A stretch of DNA of 64,000 nucleotides from Moheibacter sediminis. GTDB taxonomy: Bacteria; Bacteroidota; Bacteroidia; Flavobacteriales; Weeksellaceae. The stretch spans positions 496,001 to 560,000 of the forward strand of contig NZ_FWXS01000001.1 of assembly GCF_900176425.1 (NCBI RefSeq), read 5' to 3'. The notes beneath the pieces are model-generated. The model ran no database searches, was not told the origin of the DNA, and saw only the letters and a program-made list of their open reading frames with translations. Shown piece after piece: positions 61,456-64,000 of this stretch (the first letter of the stretch is position 1; the number at the start of each line of letters is the position of its first letter). Both the position numbers and the translations under genes were made by a program.

Positions 61456-63057
61456 TTAAACCAAAGGTCCTCCGCTCAAAATTTCTTCACTCGCAAAAGA
61501 TTCAAATTTCTTGAAATTTTCTTTGAATTTGCTTGCCAATGATTTTGCTTTTTCGTCGTATTCATTCATGTCTTCCCAAGAACTTTCAACTTTCAAGATA
61601 TCGGCCGAAGAAACACCTGGACAGCTTTGCGGAACATCAAATCCGAAATAAGGATCTTGCTTATACTCCACATCATCCAAATCACCACGCAAAGCAGCAT
61701 TGATAACAGCTCTCGTGTCTTTTAAACTCATTCGTTTTCCATGTCCGTTCCAGCCTGTGTTAAGCAACCAGACATTTACTCCTGTTTTAGCAACTTTATC
61801 ACTTAGCAAAGATGCATATTTCGTTGGGTGCAATGGCATAAATGGCGCACCGAAACAAGTTGAGAATGTTGTTTGAGGCTCAGTAACTCCAGCTTCAGTT
61901 CCTGCAACTTTTGAAGTATATCCTGAAATAAATAAATATGCAGCTTGGTTTGGATTTAATTTTGCAATCGGAGGAAACACCCCAAATGCATCAAATGACA
62001 AGAAGAAAATATTCGTAGGATTTTGCCCTAATGAAGGAACCGCAATATTTTCGATGTAGTCAATCGGATAACTTACACGTGTATTTTCTGTGATAGATTT
62101 ATTTTCATAATCGACTTCATTCGTTCCCGGCTTGAAAACACAGTTTTCCAATAAAGAACCTTCTTTGATTGCACCGTAAATTTCAGGTTCACCTTCAGCA
62201 GAAAGGTTAATTACTTTAGCATAACAACCACCTTCGAAGTTGAAAATCACATTGTCTTCAGTCCAGCCGTGCTCATCATCCCCGATCAATCTTCTGTTTT
62301 TATCAGCAGATAAAGTCGTTTTTCCTGTTCCTGAAAGACCGAAGAACATCGCTGTGTCACCTTTTTCTCCCATATTTGCAGAACAGTGCATCGGCATTGT
62401 GTTTTGGTAAGTCGGAAGGATAAAATTTAAGGCAGAGAAAATTCCTTTTTTCATTTCCCCTGTGTAACCTGTTCCACCAACCAAAGCAATTTTTCTGGTG
62501 AAATTTAAAATTGCAAAATTTTCCTGTCTCGTTCCGTCTACTTCCGGGTCAGCTTCAAAACTTGGCGCGCTTACGATCAACCAATCCGGCTCTCCAAAGC
62601 TTTTCAATTCTTCTTCCGTTGGTCTGATAAACATGTTGTAGATGAATAAGTTTGATGACGGCATTTCGTTGATTGCTCTGATTTTCAATTTGTGACGTTC
62701 ATCAGCACAAGCAAAAGCATCACGAACAAAAAGTTCTTTTCCGCTTAAATGTTTGGTTACTTTGTCGTAGAGTTTGTCAAATTTTTCAGAATCAAACGGA
62801 AGATTTACTTTTCCATCCCACCAAACAGTGTTTTCTGTAACGGCATCTTTCACGATGAAACGATCCTGAGGAGAACGTCCTGTAAATTTGCCCGTCATTA
62901 CATTGATGGCTCCCGAAGAAGCTTTTTCAACTTGATTTTTTTCCAATGCGGTTTTGATGAGTTCCTCTGCCGAAAGCTGCCATTTGACATCTGCAGACTC
63001 AATCCCGTAGGTAATTAATTTTGAATCCATTGTTAAGTTTGTTGTTGCGTGTGACAT
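61456..63057 (-). CDS. pckA: Phosphoenolpyruvate carboxykinase (ATP)
   Basis: This 533-residue protein has 'GRSPQDRFIV' at the substrate site, the kinase-1a motif 'FFGLSGTGKTTLSAD' near 240, 'DDEHGW' following, and 'TCFGAPFMPLHP'. It makes PEP from oxaloacetate with ATP in gluconeogenesis. The start is 63057; MDSKLI at 63030 is an alternative. A TACATTTG -7 box is on the minus strand at 63085-63078. Confidence 0.97.
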   Translation of the reverse strand: MSHATTNLTMDSKLITYGIESADVKWQLSAEELIKTALEKNQVEKASSGAINVMTGKFTGRSPQDRFIVKDAVTENTVWWDGKVNLPFDSEKFDKLYDKVTKHLSGKELFVRDAFACADERHKLKIRAINEMPSSNLFIYNMFIRPTEEELKSFGEPDWLIVSAPSFEADPEVDGTRQENFAILNFTRKIALVGGTGYTGEMKKGIFSALNFILPTYQNTMPMHCSANMGEKGDTAMFFGLSGTGKTTLSADKNRRLIGDDEHGWTEDNVIFNFEGGCYAKVINLSAEGEPEIYGAIKEGSLLENCVFKPGTNEVDYENKSITENTRVSYPIDYIENIAVPSLGQNPTNIFFLSFDAFGVFPPIAKLNPNQAAYLFISGYTSKVAGTEAGVTEPQTTFSTCFGAPFMPLHPTKYASLLSDKVAKTGVNVWLLNTGWNGHGKRMSLKDTRAVINAALRGDLDDVEYKQDPYFGFDVPQSCPGVSSADILKVESSWEDMNEYDEKAKSLASKFKENFKKFESFASEEILSGGPLV

Positions 63058-63149
63058 TTAACTTTAAATTAAAGGGACAAATGTATGTCTTTTTGTGCTT
63101 GAATGTGTTGATTTATATCATTTTAGAATGATTCAATTATTTTAATATA

Positions 63150-63179
63150 TTTGTAAGGTTTGAACAGAAACTATGTTTG
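63150..63179 (+). promoter_or_regulatory. acpP promoter
   Basis: TTTG at 63150-63153 and TATGTTTG at 63172-63179 are 18 bases apart and fit the Bacteroidota consensus; the leader would be about 65 bases. Confidence 0.55.
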
Positions 63180-63251
63180 CATTATAAAAATGCACAACTT
63201 TGGTTAAAGTTTTTTATTTTTGCCAAATCAAAAACAATTAAAACAATTATT

Positions 63252-63488
63252 ATGTCTGACATTACATCAAGAGTTAAAGCAATTATCGTTGACAAGTTAG
63301 GGGTTGACGAAAGTGAAGTAACATTAGAAGCAAGCTTTACAAATGATTTAGGAGCCGATTCATTGGATACGGTAGAATTAATTATGGAATTTGAAAAAGA
63401 ATTCGACATCCAAATCCCAGACGATCAAGCTGAGAAAATCGGAACAGTTGGTCAAGCGGTTCAATACATCGAGGACTTAAATAAGTAA
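63252..63488 (+). CDS. acpP: Acyl carrier protein
   Basis: ATG 63252 gives 78 residues: '[23 protein letters not shown]' and '[22 protein letters not shown]' with S37 for the phosphopantetheine arm. It carries growing acyl chains in fatty acid synthesis. It lies 18 bases before fabF. Confidence 0.97.
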   Translation: MSDITSRVKAIIVDKLGVDESEVTLEASFTNDLGADSLDTVELIMEFEKEFDIQIPDDQAEKIGTVGQAVQYIEDLNK

Positions 63489-63506
63489 AAAATTCATTCC
63501 AATTCT

Positions 63507-64000
63507 ATGGAATTAAAAAGAGTTGTAGTAACAGGTATAGGTGCGATCACGCCCATAGGTAATACGTTCCAAGAGTATTGGAACGCTTTGACAAATGGAG
63601 TTAGCGGGGCAGCACCCATAACCCTGTTTGACCCGAGTTTGTTTAAAACCCAGTTTGCATGTGAAGTGAAAAACTTCAACGCTGAAGACCATTTTGACCG
63701 CAAAGAAGCGAGAAAAATGGACAGATGCGGGCAGTTGGGAATTGTCGCGGCTCGAGAAGCCGTAGCACACAGCGGGATTTTAGAATCCAATGTGGACAAA
63801 CAAAGAGTAGGCGTTATTTGGGGATCAGGTATCGGAGGTATCAAAACTTTTGAAGAAGAGGTTTCTGCTTATGCAACCGGAAATGGAATCCCGAGGTTCA
63901 ATCCTTTTTTCATTCCGAAAATGATTGCCGACATCACGCCGGGACATATTTCTATGGAATTTGGATTTATGGGACCTAATTATACTACCGTTTCTGCCTG
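63507..64000 (+). CDS. fabF: 3-oxoacyl-ACP synthase II (partial, runs off the window)
   Basis: The ATG at 63507 opens a frame that stays open to base 64000, about 164 residues: 'MELKRVVVTGIGAITPIGNTFQEYWNALTNGVSG' then 'VGVIWGSGIGGIKTFEEEV' and 'FIPKMIADITPGHISMEFGFMGPNYTTVSA', just short of the active cysteine. It elongates acyl-ACP and follows acpP as usual. Confidence 0.96.
   Translation, partial: MELKRVVVTGIGAITPIGNTFQEYWNALTNGVSGAAPITLFDPSLFKTQFACEVKNFNAEDHFDRKEARKMDRCGQLGIVAAREAVAHSGILESNVDKQRVGVIWGSGIGGIKTFEEEVSAYATGNGIPRFNPFFIPKMIADITPGHISMEFGFMGPNYTTVSA

Noticed and set aside
1-64000. CRISPR array, tRNA or rRNA genes
   Set aside because: No direct-repeat/spacer pattern of suitable size and no cloverleaf or rRNA-like sequence was seen on either strand.
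1-64000. Tyrosine or serine integrase and transposase genes
   Set aside because: None of the real reading frames shows integrase or transposase motifs; the integrase is probably outside the window.

Overview
This window reads as Flavobacteriales (Bacteroidota) DNA. The evidence is the gliding-motility genes gldB and gldC, a type IX secretion sorting domain, acpP-fabF and ATP-type pckA on the right, and promoters of the Bacteroidota form (TTG, about 19-20 bases, then TAnnTTTG) throughout. The protein styles fit the Chryseobacterium/Elizabethkingia/Riemerella side of the order, but genus is an inference. About 1-52.6 kb is an integrative and conjugative element (ICE) of the broad CTnDOT type. 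About 53.7-64 kb is ordinary chromosome. No integrase lies in the window, so the integrase end of the element is probably left of base 1.

Layout. 0-5.3 kb is metal and ion cargo: the end of a ChrA-like gene, then a tight operon of metallophosphoesterase, H-protein (gcvH-like) and ACR3 arsenite pump, followed by NhaA, a stand-alone receiver protein and a YoaK-like membrane protein. 5.3-21.7 kb is the transfer region, read right to left: ParA (traA), two DUF3408 proteins, traD, then traE-F-G-I-J-K-L-M-N-O-Q. A TonB receptor/CDF metal module on the other strand splits it between traD and traE. 21.7-27.7 kb holds a hairpin-rich probable oriT, the MobA/MobB relaxase genes, an ArsR-merTP-GDCC mercury-type cassette and the coupling protein. 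27.9-36.4 kb is a stress/efflux cargo: AraC regulator, HdeD, TolC-HlyD-MFS tripartite pump, two universal stress proteins and RteC. 36.4-52.6 kb holds the giant methylase-helicase, DUF1896, a three-gene ABC-ATPase conflict system, a histone H1-like protein, ORF6N, TopB, DUF3945, two HTH proteins and a second RteC.

The most interesting points are three. First, a three-gene defence-like cassette (42.5-46.0 kb) combines a PD-(D/E)xK-like nuclease-type protein, a small middle protein and a Rad50-like ATPase with a zinc-hook CPLC, matching the ABC-3C/Lamassu architecture. Second, a dispersed family of four-unit GGC repeats with an exact 10-base period sits 60-95 bases upstream of most core operons of the element, always in the same orientation to the gene; this looks like the binding site of an element-wide transfer regulator. 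Third, there are two intergenic small-RNA candidates, each with its own promoter and terminator, in the chromosomal part.

The chromosomal part carries hflX, nadE divergent from gldB-gldC, a decayed TIG-domain gene, a laminin-B/T9SS secreted protein, a two-component pair, pckA, acpP and the start of fabF.
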